From assembly GCF_000373985.1 (NCBI RefSeq), contig NZ_KB892901.1:674-64673 (forward strand): a DNA stretch of 64,000 nt, read 5' to 3'. A program made the translations under genes and the position numbers. Every line of letters begins with the position of its first letter. The first letter of the stretch is position 1. Positions 43,223 to 52,585 of this stretch are shown piece after piece. This DNA comes from Desulfobacter curvatus DSM 3379. GTDB lineage: Bacteria > Desulfobacterota > Desulfobacteria > Desulfobacterales > Desulfobacteraceae. Under the pieces are notes generated by a model. It did no database searches and was not told where the DNA came from. It saw only the letters and a list, made by a program, of their open reading frames with translations.

Positions 43223-45302
43223 CTTTTTTAGCGGCTTTATAGGAAAGCTTGATTTTTCCGTCCCGGGTGATATCCAGCACCTTAACCTTGATCACTTCGC
43301 CTTCCTTGACCACATCGGTGACTTTCTTAACCCGGTAGTCTGCCAGTTCCGAAATATGAACCAGACCGTCCGTACCGGACTTGATGTTTACAAAGGCGCC
43401 AAAGTCCGTGATCTTAACCACAGCCCCTTCGTAGATGGCACCGATCTCCGGATCCATGGCAATATCCTTGACCATGGCCACAGCCTTGGCGGAATCGTCT
43501 TCATTTTCAGCGGCGATTTTCACAATACCGTCATCATCCACTTCTATAGTGGTATTGGTGTCGGCCTGGAGAGCCCGGATCACCTTGCCGCCCGGGCCGA
43601 TGATATCCCGGATCTTGTCCTTGTTAATCTGAACGGATACGATCTTGGGCGCATGGGGTGAGATCTCCGTCCTTGCTTGATCCAGGGTATCCAGCATTCT
43701 CTGCAAAATGTGCAGGCGGCCGCCATTGGCCTGGTTCAAAGCGTCTTCCATAATCTGTTTGGACAATTCTTTGATCTTGATGTCCATCTGCAGGGCGGTA
43801 ATGCCTTCTTTGGTACCGGCAACCTTGAAGTCCATGTCACCGAAATGGTCCTCGTCCCCAAGGATATCGGAAAGCACAACCGTATTATTTTCATCGGATA
43901 CCAGACCCATGGCGATGCCGGAGACCGGGGCTTTAATGGGCACACCGCCATCCATCAGCGCCAGGCACCCGGAACATACGGTTCCCATGGATGAGGACCC
44001 GTTGGATTCCATGACTTCGCCCACCAGACGGATGGTATACTCGAATTCATCATGGGGTGGAATAACCCGGCTCAATGCCCTGTGGGCCAAGTTTCCATGG
44101 CCGATATCCCGGCGAGACGGCCCACCCGGACGTTTCACTTCGCCAACGGAATAGGGAGGAAAGTTGTAATGAAGCATAAATGCCCGGGTCTCATTATTGG
44201 ATTCCAGGGTCTCCAGACGCTGCTCGTCCAGTCCGGAACCCAGGGTAAGTACGCCCAGAACCTGTGTTTCACCGCGGGTAAACAAAGCCGAACCATGGGG
44301 CCGGGGCAGACAGCCCACTTCGCAGGTGATCTGGCGGACCTCATCAAAGGCGCGACCGTCAATGCGTTTGTTTTCCTTGAGCACAATATCCCGGCATACG
44401 TTTTTAACGGTTTTACCGAAAAATTCCTTGATATCTTTAATTTGCTCCGGATACTCAGACTCAAACTGGGCAACAGCGTCATCCTTGAGTTCACGCAAGG
44501 CGTTCTGACGCTCAATTTTTGTTTTGATCTGAACCTTTTCATGAATCTTGTCCCAGGCCCAATCTTGGACCTTGGCAGCAAGCGCCTCATCCTTTTCCGG
44601 TGCAATAAATTCCCGTTTGGTCTTTCCCACGGTGCTTTTCAGCTCTTCCTGCATGGCAATAGCAGGCTGCATGGCTTCATGGCCAAAGAAAATGGCATCC
44701 AGCATATCCTTTTCAGATACGATGTCAGCGCCGCCTTCCACCATGACCACACCGGTTTTGGAACCGGCCACGGTCAGATCAATATCACTTTGTTCCATCT
44801 GTGCAGGTGTGGGGTTGGCAATAAACTGTCCGTTGACCCGTCCCACCTTAACACCGGCAATGGGGCCATCAAAGGGGATGTCTGAAATTTCAAGGGCAGC
44901 AGAGGCCCCGATCATGGCAAGAATGCCCGGTTCGCACAACTTGTCCGTGGACATAACAGTTGCGATCACCTGGGTTTCAAAATTATAGCCATCTTCAAAC
45001 AAGGGACGGATGGGCCGGTCAATGAGACGTGCATTTAAGGTCTCATGTTCCGAAGGCCTGCCGATTTCCCGTCTGAAATAGTTCCCCGGAATTCTGCCGG
45101 CCGCATAAATCTTTTCCTGGTATTCAACGGACAATGGCAGAAAACTGATGTCCTCTTTGGGGTCTTTGGAGGCCACTGCCGTTACAAGCACCACGGTCTC
45201 GCCATACTGCACCATCACAGACCCGGAGGCCTGTTTGGCAATTTTTCCTGTACTGATTATTAATTCTTTGCCGCCGATATCGGCTGAAACAACTTTTTCC
45301 AT
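43200..45302 (-). CDS. pnp: Polyribonucleotide nucleotidyltransferase (PNPase)
   Basis: 700 residues from ATG 45302 (CAGGAG six bases upstream). Two RNase PH domains flank a helical domain; the phosphorolytic core is in KVAGTKEGITALQMDIKIKE. A KH domain (IGPGGKVIRALQADTNTTIE) and an S1 domain (GAVVKITDFGAFVNIKSGTD) end the protein, as usual. It degrades RNA 3' to 5' with phosphate. It follows rpsO, separated by a terminator-like hairpin where RNase processing and pnp autoregulation usually occur. Confidence 0.97.
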   Translation of the reverse strand: MEKVVSADIGGKELIISTGKIAKQASGSVMVQYGETVVLVTAVASKDPKEDISFLPLSVEYQEKIYAAGRIPGNYFRREIGRPSEHETLNARLIDRPIRPLFEDGYNFETQVIATVMSTDKLCEPGILAMIGASAALEISDIPFDGPIAGVKVGRVNGQFIANPTPAQMEQSDIDLTVAGSKTGVVMVEGGADIVSEKDMLDAIFFGHEAMQPAIAMQEELKSTVGKTKREFIAPEKDEALAAKVQDWAWDKIHEKVQIKTKIERQNALRELKDDAVAQFESEYPEQIKDIKEFFGKTVKNVCRDIVLKENKRIDGRAFDEVRQITCEVGCLPRPHGSALFTRGETQVLGVLTLGSGLDEQRLETLESNNETRAFMLHYNFPPYSVGEVKRPGGPSRRDIGHGNLAHRALSRVIPPHDEFEYTIRLVGEVMESNGSSSMGTVCSGCLALMDGGVPIKAPVSGIAMGLVSDENNTVVLSDILGDEDHFGDMDFKVAGTKEGITALQMDIKIKELSKQIMEDALNQANGGRLHILQRMLDTLDQARTEISPHAPKIVSVQINKDKIRDIIGPGGKVIRALQADTNTTIEVDDDGIVKIAAENEDDSAKAVAMVKDIAMDPEIGAIYEGAVVKITDFGAFVNIKSGTDGLVHISELADYRVKKVTDVVKEGEVIKVKVLDITRDGKIKLSYKAAKKDAEKAGK

Positions 45303-45480
45303 AAATTCTCCTGATAAACTAAAAAATAGATCGGGCGGCATAAGGTAGGAAAAGCGCTTACATATAATAAACCCGCATATTTACCATCAAACACCTCATT
45401 GCATGCCAAGGTTGATTTGATAGCAAAGATGCGAACTTATATAAAAGCCGTTCCCGTCTTGTACCGCCCTGCTTAAAACA

Positions 45481-45520
45481 AAAACCGGTTTTTGACCCAA
45501 AGCGCATCAAAAACCGGTTT
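45481..45520 (-). terminator. rpsO-pnp intergenic hairpin
   Basis: AAACCGGTTTTTGA pairs with TCAAAAACCGGTTT over 14 bases around an 11-base loop, 13 bases after the rpsO stop and followed on the minus strand by TTGTTTTAA. It works as an attenuating terminator or RNase III-like processing site between rpsO and pnp. Confidence 0.8.
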
Positions 45521-45532
45521 AAAAAGACCATC

Positions 45533-45802
45533 TTATCTTCTGAGTCCGAGCTTCTCGATCAATGAACGATATCTGTTAATATCTTTTTTCTTGAGATAAT
45601 CCAGAAGACTTCTGCGCCGACCGACCAGGATTAAAAGCCCACGCCTTGAATGGTGGTCTTTTTTATGGGTCTTCAAATGATCGGTCAGATAGCTGATCCT
45701 GTGGGTTAAAATAGCCACCTGAACTTCAGGTGAACCGGTGTCGGACTCATGGAGCTTGAATTTTTCAATCATCTCCTCTTTGTTTTCTGCAAGTAGTACC
45801 AC
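45533..45802 (-). CDS. rpsO: 30S ribosomal protein S15
   Basis: 89 residues, the standard length. The start is the GTG at 45802, with AAGGAG eight bases upstream. Family segments include HESDTGSPEVQVAILTHRIS, LKTHKKDHHSRRGLLILVGR and RRSLLDYLKK. It binds 16S rRNA early in 30S assembly. Confidence 0.97.
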   Translation of the reverse strand: MVLLAENKEEMIEKFKLHESDTGSPEVQVAILTHRISYLTDHLKTHKKDHHSRRGLLILVGRRRSLLDYLKKKDINRYRSLIEKLGLRR

Positions 45803-45952
45803 TGTAACACTCCTTTATTTGGAATAAATTAAAATTCGATGCCATAAAGAGACAAGCAGTTCACCTAAATTGCCTTTTATCCAATATTCCATTCAGAAAA
45901 AAAGGCAACAAACCGCCCGGACATCGAAGAGATAGCCTGATATTTTTATCAG

Positions 45953-46906
45953 TTAACTATTAAAAACGCAACAATATTTGTATGTTTGCCCGGATTTATC
46001 CGGGGTTACGATGGCCAGCAGGTTATCATCGGAATCCAGTACCCGGATATCGGAAATAGTGTTTTGGGATTTGTTTTTATCACCGGCACCCACCAAGGCG
46101 TCTGGCATGGGAAATTTCGCCACAGACAAGGGCCGGCCATGTTTAACTTTTCCGGCTGTTTCACTGTCTGCAACGATGCTTGGAAGAAAATCCAGACACC
46201 GGGACATGGATATGAACCGGGCATCCATATCCGGGATCGGCATCTTTTCAAAGCGGTCAAGATCCACAGCATCTTCAATTTTAAACTGGCCGGCCCGGGT
46301 GCGTTGCAATGCAGACAAATGAGCACCACACCCCAGTGCCGCCCCGATATCATGGGCCAGACTGCGAATATAAGTGCCCCCCGAGCATGTCACCGGCATG
46401 TCAAAAACCGGATACCCGTTCGTATCCTTATGAAAATTTTCCATGGCAATGGCCATAATTTCAATGGGCCGGGGCGGCTTCTCAATCATATGTCCCTGGC
46501 GGGCCAGTTTATAGAGGGGTTGGCCTTTATGCTTCAGGGCCGAGTAAGCCGGAGGGATTTGTTCTTGGGGCCCCAAAAAACCAGTCACAACATCTTTAAC
46601 CTGATTTGGACCCAGGGCGGCAAGATGACCGGAAGGCACCGTGTGAATAACCGTGCCGGTGCAATCATAGGTGTCGGTTTCGATGCCAAGAGTAACTTGG
46701 GCATAGTACCCTTTAACACCTTTTAGAAAATATTTTGAAATCCGGGTGGCCTGGCCCACGGCAATGGGCAGTACCCCTGTGGCAAAGGGATCCAGGGTGC
46801 CTGTATGCCCAATTTTTTTTACCTTGAGCAGACGCTTGAGCCGGTTGACCACTGCTGCCGAGGAGATACCTTTGGGTTTATTAACAACAAGAATGCCGCT
46901 TTTCAT
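45953..46906 (-). CDS. truB: tRNA pseudouridine-55 synthase
   Basis: 317 residues. VNKPKGISSAAVVNRLK opens the fold; HTGTLDPFATGVLPIAVGQA carries the catalytic Asp in GTLDP; and SGGTYIRSLAHDIGAALG is the second conserved block. A PUA-like C-terminal region follows (AKFPMPDALVGAG). It makes pseudouridine 55 in the T-loop of tRNAs. The start overlaps the rbfA stop (ATGA at 46903-46906). The DHH phosphoesterase gene often found between rbfA and truB in related bacteria is absent. Confidence 0.96.
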   Translation of the reverse strand: MKSGILVVNKPKGISSAAVVNRLKRLLKVKKIGHTGTLDPFATGVLPIAVGQATRISKYFLKGVKGYYAQVTLGIETDTYDCTGTVIHTVPSGHLAALGPNQVKDVVTGFLGPQEQIPPAYSALKHKGQPLYKLARQGHMIEKPPRPIEIMAIAMENFHKDTNGYPVFDMPVTCSGGTYIRSLAHDIGAALGCGAHLSALQRTRAGQFKIEDAVDLDRFEKMPIPDMDARFISMSRCLDFLPSIVADSETAGKVKHGRPLSVAKFPMPDALVGAGDKNKSQNTISDIRVLDSDDNLLAIVTPDKSGQTYKYCCVFNS

Positions 46907-47313
46907 TCAGCAGGGTCGCCGGAAGGCCCGTCCGGGGCACCGGACGTATCGTCCGATTCCCGGTTCTCCCCCTTAGGGGCCGCATCAATCAGGGCATCCA
47001 GGCGGGCAGCCTCATCAAAGGAATCATCATGGATAAAGCGCAGGTCCGGCATCAACCGCAGACCCAATTTCGGGGCAATTTTTTTCTTAATAAACCCCTT
47101 TGATTTCTGGAATCCTTCCAGGGCTTCACGAATCCTTTTTTTATCCCCGAACACCGTGACATAAACATAAGCCAGGCTAAGGTCCGGGGACATTTTAACA
47201 CCGGATATCGTTACCATCTCCATTCTGGGGTCCTGCATCTTTTTGGCCAAAAGCTCTGTTATGGCCTGCTGAATCTGTATGGAGACCCGCTCGGCACGTG
47301 TATAGGGTTTCAT
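46903..47313 (-). CDS. rbfA: Ribosome-binding factor A
   Basis: 136 residues. The KH-like RbfA core is complete: YTRAERVSIQIQQAITELLA, DPRMEMVTISGVKMSPDLSL, AYVYVTVFG and LGLRLMPDLRFIHDDSFDEA. An acidic, Gly/Ser/Pro-rich tail of about 25 residues is extra compared with the compact family members. It helps mature the 16S rRNA 5' end and small subunit. Confidence 0.95.
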   Translation of the reverse strand: MKPYTRAERVSIQIQQAITELLAKKMQDPRMEMVTISGVKMSPDLSLAYVYVTVFGDKKRIREALEGFQKSKGFIKKKIAPKLGLRLMPDLRFIHDDSFDEAARLDALIDAAPKGENRESDDTSGAPDGPSGDPAE

Positions 47314-47325
47314 AAATCAGTCCTG

Positions 47326-50298
47326 CTATCCCTGATATTTAACTTCTTCAACTTCATAGCATTCAATGGCATCGCCCACCTTGATATCATTATACTTTTC
47401 AAGGCCGATACCACATTCATATCCTTGTTCAACTTCCTTGACATCATCCTTGAATCTGCGCAGGGAAGACAGCTCCGTATCACATTTTATAATACCGTCA
47501 CGCAGCAGGCGCACCTTTTTGCCTCGCACAACCTTGCCTTCCGTGATACCGCACCCGGCAATGGTTCCGATCTTGGGAACCACAAAGGTGTCCCGGACCT
47601 CGGCCCGCCCAATGATATTCTCCTGAAAGGTGGAGGGCATCATGCCGTCAAGGGCGGCTTTAATATCATTGATCACATCATAGATGATGTCATAGAAGCG
47701 CATGTCCACGTTCTCATCCTTGGCCAGCTTACGGATCTGGGGTGTGGGCCGGACATTAAACCCGATAATAATGGCATCGGAGACAGCCGCCAGGGACACA
47801 TCCGATTCATTGATGGTGCCCACGCCGGAATGAACAATTTTAACATCCACCTCTTCCTTGGCCAGGTCTTTGAGGGAATCGTTAAGCGCTTCAATGGAGC
47901 CCTGGACATCAGCCTTGACAATGAGTTTAAGCTCTTTGATTTCGGCGGTGCCAAGATTTTCAAACATTTTTTGCAGATTGGCCCGGCTCTTTTTGGCCAG
48001 TTCCTTGGCCCGCTGTTTCTGCATACGATGGGCAGCGATCTGCTTGGCGTCCTTATCCGACGCCACAGCCACGAACTCGTCACCGGCATCGGGCACGCCG
48101 GCCAGGCCCACGATTTCCACAGGCGTGGAAGGCCCAGCCGATTCCACCCGGTTACCGGAATCATCAATCATGGCCCGGATATGGCCTGAATGAAGACCGC
48201 ATACAATGGGGTCACCATCCTTTAAGGTGCCCTGTTTTACCAGTACGGTGGCCACAGCACCACGGCCGATGTCCAGACGGGATTCCACAACATAGCCAGT
48301 GGCATTCCGATCCGCGTTGGCCCGCAATTCCAGAACTTCGGCCTGGAGCAGCACCATTTCAAGCAGTTCATCAATGCCCTTACCGGTTTTTGCGGAAACC
48401 TTCACAAAAATGACATTACCGCCCCATTCCTCGGCCAGCAGATCGTGTTCGGACAACTCACGCATGATACGGTCCGGGTCCGCCCCCTCTTTATCCATCT
48501 TATTCACGGCAACCACCACAGGTACCCCTGCGGCCTTGGCATGATTGATGGCCTCAACTGTCTGGGGCATGACACCATCGTCGGCGGCCACCACCAAAAT
48601 AACAATATCCGTAACCTGGGCTCCCCTGGAACGCATGGCAGTAAATGCGGCATGACCCGGCGTATCAAGAAAGGTGATCCGTCCGCCGTTGGGCGTTTCC
48701 ACATTGTAGGCGCCAATGTGCTGGGTAATGCCGCCGGCCTCGCCGCTTGTGATTTTGGATTCCCGGATCACGTCCAGCAAAGAGGTTTTACCATGGTCAA
48801 CATGCCCCATGATTGTAACCACAGGAGGACATGTTTCCAACTTCTCTTTATCGTCCTCCTCGGGCACGACATTCAGCAAGGTCTCTTCTTCAAAATTTGC
48901 CTTTTCAACTTCAAAGTCAAATTCAGCGGCTACAAGAGAGGCAGTATCAAAATCAATGGTTTGGTTCACCGTGGCCATTACACCCATGCCCATGAGCTTG
49001 ACAATCATTTCGTTGGCTTTGATGCCCATACGTTTGGCAAGCTCTGCCAGCTCAATCGCCTCATCTATTTTTACACGGCGTTTAATTGCCTTGGGCGTTG
49101 TAATCTGGGTTTTTTGAAAGCTGCCTTTTTTACCCTTGGGATCTTTTTTGCCCTTTTTCTTCCGGCCGCCCCTGCCCCGGTAGAGGTCATTACCCTCCAC
49201 TACGGATTTTTTCTTGCGGCGTTTCTTCCTGGCTCCAGGGCCATCATCGGATTGAGATTCATCACGCATCTTTGCCCGTTTACGGTCATTGGGCGCTGCA
49301 GACGGTATAGCAAAGCTTTGCCCTGGGATATCCGCAGGTCCGGTTCCGGTATCCGCCACCGGCTGTTTGCGTGCGGGTCGATCATGATCGTTTCCGGAAG
49401 CTGAATGATTTTCGCCGGCTTTCATCCGCTTTATATTTTCCAAAACCATGGGATCCGCCACCCTGACGATCTTGGCAGGAGTTGTTTTCTTTTTCTTCTT
49501 TTTACGTTTACCCTGACCATTGTCCTCTTCAGGAGATTCGTCTTCACCGGGCTGATCCGTATTCTGTTTCTGCTCATGAGACGATTTCCGGTCATCGCCC
49601 ATCAATTCCGATGATGATTTACCCTCCCCGGGATCTGCCGGTTCAGGCGTATCGTCTTTATTCTCATCTTCGGATTCAGTCGTGGATGCCACCGGCGATT
49701 CTGCGGTCGCATGTTCCTGCGGCTTTACAGCATTATCATCTTCGGCGGAGACCTGTTCAATCTTTTCTTCAACATCTACAGCCACATCTTCAGGCTCCGG
49801 CGGTTCTTCAACCTTGGCAGGCTTGATAATTTTAGCCGGTTCGCTGTTCTTGGACACAACCTTTTTGGCGGGCCGTTTTACATCCGTTGATTTTTTGGAT
49901 TCCGCCACATCCTCACTACCTTGGGTAACAGAGTCCTCCGGCTGCACCGGTCTAACAGCATCATTTTCCGAATCCTGTGCCTTCTCCTGATGACCAGAGT
50001 CTTGCACAATCGGTTCTTCGGGTTCGAATGATTCTTCCATATCCTCATCCTTCTCCAATTCATCAACCTGGGATGTCGTCTTTGTCCTTCGCCTACGGAT
50101 CACCGAGGGGCGGACTTTAACCTCATTGGAGCGCTTCTTTTTACCCAACAAATTCTGTTTGACAGCCGCGACGTCACTGCTACTCAGAGCACTCATATGG
50201 CTTTTAGCATCTATTTCCAGCTCGTTAAGCTTTTCAAGAAGCTGCTTGTTTGTCATGTTCAGATCTTTAGCTAACTCGTATACCCTGACCTTGGCCAT
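47326..50298 (-). CDS. infB: Translation initiation factor IF-2
   Basis: 990 residues, in the long class. An IF2 N-domain opens the protein (RVYELAKDLNMTNKQLLEKL). Residues 60-400 form a highly charged low-complexity linker, with Glu/Asp/Pro-rich then Lys/Arg-rich stretches. A second IF2N domain (IDEAIELAELAKRMGIKANE) precedes the GTPase with GHVDHGKTSLLD (G1), DTPGHAAF (G3) and NKMDKEGAD (G4), and domains II-IV end at YEVEEVKYQG. It brings initiator tRNA to the 30S subunit. Confidence 0.97.
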   Translation of the reverse strand: MAKVRVYELAKDLNMTNKQLLEKLNELEIDAKSHMSALSSSDVAAVKQNLLGKKKRSNEVKVRPSVIRRRRTKTTSQVDELEKDEDMEESFEPEEPIVQDSGHQEKAQDSENDAVRPVQPEDSVTQGSEDVAESKKSTDVKRPAKKVVSKNSEPAKIIKPAKVEEPPEPEDVAVDVEEKIEQVSAEDDNAVKPQEHATAESPVASTTESEDENKDDTPEPADPGEGKSSSELMGDDRKSSHEQKQNTDQPGEDESPEEDNGQGKRKKKKKKTTPAKIVRVADPMVLENIKRMKAGENHSASGNDHDRPARKQPVADTGTGPADIPGQSFAIPSAAPNDRKRAKMRDESQSDDGPGARKKRRKKKSVVEGNDLYRGRGGRKKKGKKDPKGKKGSFQKTQITTPKAIKRRVKIDEAIELAELAKRMGIKANEMIVKLMGMGVMATVNQTIDFDTASLVAAEFDFEVEKANFEEETLLNVVPEEDDKEKLETCPPVVTIMGHVDHGKTSLLDVIRESKITSGEAGGITQHIGAYNVETPNGGRITFLDTPGHAAFTAMRSRGAQVTDIVILVVAADDGVMPQTVEAINHAKAAGVPVVVAVNKMDKEGADPDRIMRELSEHDLLAEEWGGNVIFVKVSAKTGKGIDELLEMVLLQAEVLELRANADRNATGYVVESRLDIGRGAVATVLVKQGTLKDGDPIVCGLHSGHIRAMIDDSGNRVESAGPSTPVEIVGLAGVPDAGDEFVAVASDKDAKQIAAHRMQKQRAKELAKKSRANLQKMFENLGTAEIKELKLIVKADVQGSIEALNDSLKDLAKEEVDVKIVHSGVGTINESDVSLAAVSDAIIIGFNVRPTPQIRKLAKDENVDMRFYDIIYDVINDIKAALDGMMPSTFQENIIGRAEVRDTFVVPKIGTIAGCGITEGKVVRGKKVRLLRDGIIKCDTELSSLRRFKDDVKEVEQGYECGIGLEKYNDIKVGDAIECYEVEEVKYQG

Positions 50299-50370
50299 TC
50301 GTTGCCCCCAGTAATCCTCTATAGTTGATTCTTTTGAAATTCGTTCTCCGCGCTACCGATGCAACAATCC

Positions 50371-51744
50371 TCATTCTTCTGATTTTTCAACCGGCCCATC
50401 TTCAACATCAGCAAACGTTTCTCCATCACCGGCATTGTCGTCCACATACGTGTCGGTATCCTGAGAAGGTGCAGGCTGCAGCAGTTCATCCCGGGCCCTT
50501 TCCCGCTCGACTTCCATCAGATGCCCGGCTTCTTCTATCATTGCCTGGGCCTCTTCCACGGAAATATCTAAAAAGGCTGCGATATCCTCGGGCATGGCAT
50601 CCATAATATCCAGAAACGAAGAATAACCTGCCTTGAACAGCAACTCTGCTGCCGGCAGGCCCACTGTGGACAGTTTCATCAAACTGTCGTACCCCTCTTT
50701 AACCTCCCGGCTGTACTCCTCTTCACTGGTGACTTCAAGATGCCAACCGGTGATCTCACAGGCAAGGGACACATTTTGCCCCCCCTTACCTATCGCAATG
50801 GAAAGATATTCATCATTGACAATCACCTCCATGGACTGGTTATCTTCATCAATGATGACTCTTGCGATCTCAGCCGGGGACAAGGCATTGCATACAAATC
50901 TTGCAACGTCCGGGCTCCACTGAACAATATCTATTTTCTCGCCCCGCAGTTCCTGAACAATATTTTGAACCCGGTTGCCTTTAATACCCACACATGCCCC
51001 TACAGGGTCCACATCGGAATCAATGGAGGAGACAGCGATTTTTGCCCTTACGCCGGGCACGCGTGCTGCCCCCCGAATGGAAACAATGCCTTCTGCTACC
51101 TCCGGCACCTCGGTTTTAAACAATTCCACCAAAAATTCCGGATGGGTCCGGGATAAAATAATCTGGGCGCCTTTGGATTCTTCCAGCACATCAAGGACAT
51201 AAGCACGGATCCGGTCCCCCCGTTTATAGCTTTCCTTGGGCATTTGCTCCCTTGGCCGCAGCACCGCCTCTGCCTGCCCTAGATTGATAATGATGGCGCC
51301 CCGGTCAAACCGTTGGACAATACCGTTGATTATTTTACCTTTTTTATGAATAAAATTCTCATACACGGCATTACGTTCCGCTTCCCGCATTTTTTGTATG
51401 ATCACCTGCTTGGCGGACTGGGCTGCAATGCGGCCGAACTCCTCGGTATCCATTCGGATCCCCAAAGAGTCACCGATTTCACATTCAGGATCGAATTCAA
51501 GCCCTTCCTCCAGGGTCAGCTCGCTGTCCGAATATTCAACCTCTTCAACAACCTCTTTAAAATGGAAAACTTCAACATCTCCGCTTTTCTCATCATAATG
51601 GACTTCAATATCCGCCCGTGGGCCGATCTTTTTTCTTGCGGCAGAAACAATGGCCTCTTTCAAGGTATTAATAAGGATTTCAGCATCAATACCTTTTTCT
51701 CGGCTTACCTGATCGATCACCCTTTTTATGTCTGTAATAAACAT
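50371..51744 (-). CDS. nusA: Transcription termination/antitermination factor NusA
   Basis: 457 residues. An N-terminal RNA polymerase-binding domain (IKRVIDQVSREKGIDAEILI), an S1 domain (GIVQRFDRGAIIINLGQAEA), and two KH domains (VDPVGACVGIKGNRVQNIVQ; LSIAIGKGGQNVSLACEITG) are in the usual order. One helix-hairpin-helix segment (GYSSFLDIMDAMPEDIAAFL) and an acidic tail follow, while the long acidic-repeat region of E. coli NusA is missing. It lies 17 bases after rimP. Confidence 0.96.
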   Translation of the reverse strand: MFITDIKRVIDQVSREKGIDAEILINTLKEAIVSAARKKIGPRADIEVHYDEKSGDVEVFHFKEVVEEVEYSDSELTLEEGLEFDPECEIGDSLGIRMDTEEFGRIAAQSAKQVIIQKMREAERNAVYENFIHKKGKIINGIVQRFDRGAIIINLGQAEAVLRPREQMPKESYKRGDRIRAYVLDVLEESKGAQIILSRTHPEFLVELFKTEVPEVAEGIVSIRGAARVPGVRAKIAVSSIDSDVDPVGACVGIKGNRVQNIVQELRGEKIDIVQWSPDVARFVCNALSPAEIARVIIDEDNQSMEVIVNDEYLSIAIGKGGQNVSLACEITGWHLEVTSEEEYSREVKEGYDSLMKLSTVGLPAAELLFKAGYSSFLDIMDAMPEDIAAFLDISVEEAQAMIEEAGHLMEVERERARDELLQPAPSQDTDTYVDDNAGDGETFADVEDGPVEKSEE

Positions 51745-51761
51745 GCTAAATGCTCTCCATT

Positions 51762-52238
51762 TTACTGACCTGCGAGAATTGCTCTCATGATATTGGTTCC
51801 GGAAACATCAAAGGACTTGCCGTCAACTGCAATCGTTACAGAATCATCATTTGTCTTCTCAAGAATCCCGGTGAATTTTTTTCTTCCCTCCACGGCGTCA
51901 TGGGTTTCAATTTTAATTCGCTCACCCTGGAATCTGATAAAATCCGCCTTTGTTTTCAAGGGGCGGTTTGGACCGGGAGATGAAACTTCCAGACGGTAAG
52001 GACCAATATCCGCGATATGGATATCGATCAGATCTCCAAGCTCCCGGCTGACGGCCACACAGTCATCCAGTCCAACCCCGTCGGGCTTGTCCATATAAAT
52101 TCGTACAAATTTCTGCCGATTATGGACAACACATTCAATGTGAACCAGTTCCAACCCCAAAGAATCAATCAGGGGTTCGGCCACAGCCTGAATCTGTTGT
52201 TCAACGGCTCCGGTTTTTTTAGAATTTATAAATGCCAT
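51762..52238 (-). CDS. rimP: Ribosome maturation factor RimP
   Basis: 158 residues from ATG 52238 (GCAGGGT upstream); longer upstream starts read into the region before the gene. Both RimP domains are visible: VEQQIQAVAEPLIDSLGLEL then VRIYMDKPDGVGLDDCVAVS, and YRLEVSSPGPNRPLKTKADF followed by the SH3-like FTGILEKTNDDSVTIAVDG. It assists late 30S assembly. It is the first protein gene after tRNA-Gly and should share its promoter. Confidence 0.95.
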   Translation of the reverse strand: MAFINSKKTGAVEQQIQAVAEPLIDSLGLELVHIECVVHNRQKFVRIYMDKPDGVGLDDCVAVSRELGDLIDIHIADIGPYRLEVSSPGPNRPLKTKADFIRFQGERIKIETHDAVEGRKKFTGILEKTNDDSVTIAVDGKSFDVSGTNIMRAILAGQ

Positions 52239-52395
52239 ACCCTGCAGCAATCGTCCTTTTTCCACAAATACAAAAACGGGCAGATGCCCGTTCCAGATAC
52301 TAAAACACTCAAAAATCCTCACCAAAATATCAGGTTCAGATCATACTTTCCCCCAAACAAGTGGAACAAATCTGCCAGCCCATACCAATCTGATT

Positions 52396-52471
52396 TGGAG
52401 CGGGCAACGAGGCTCGAACTCGCGACATCAAGCTTGGGAAGCTTGCACTCTACCAACTGAGTTATGCCCGC
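52396..52471 (-). tRNA. tRNA-Gly (anticodon CCC)
   Basis: The minus strand reads GCGGGCATAACTCAGTTGGT, then the anticodon arm CAAGC-TTCCCAA-GCTTG (anticodon CCC), the T arm with GAGTTCGAGCCTC, and the closing acceptor strand GCCCGC followed by an encoded TCCA. All four stems pair, including the seven-base acceptor. It reads GGG codons. It lies between pheT and rimP in the position where E. coli has a tRNA gene (metY) before rimP. Confidence 0.96.
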
Positions 52472-52484
52472 ATTTTAGCGGCTA

Positions 52485-52513
52485 AATATAACAGGGTATA
52501 TTAAATTTGTCAA
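52485..52513 (-). promoter_or_regulatory. Sigma-70-type promoter of tRNA-Gly/rimP
   Basis: On the minus strand TTGACA (52513-52508), a 17-base spacer and TATATT (52490-52485) precede the tRNA 5' end by 13 bases. This is the best promoter match in the block and shows that rimP-pnp need not depend on read-through from pheT. Confidence 0.82.
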
Positions 52514-52585
52514 CACCCTTTATTATGAAACAATTTTGTAGCGCCGGTTATCCCGGTTCAACTGCCAGCCCGCCCACCTTAAGAA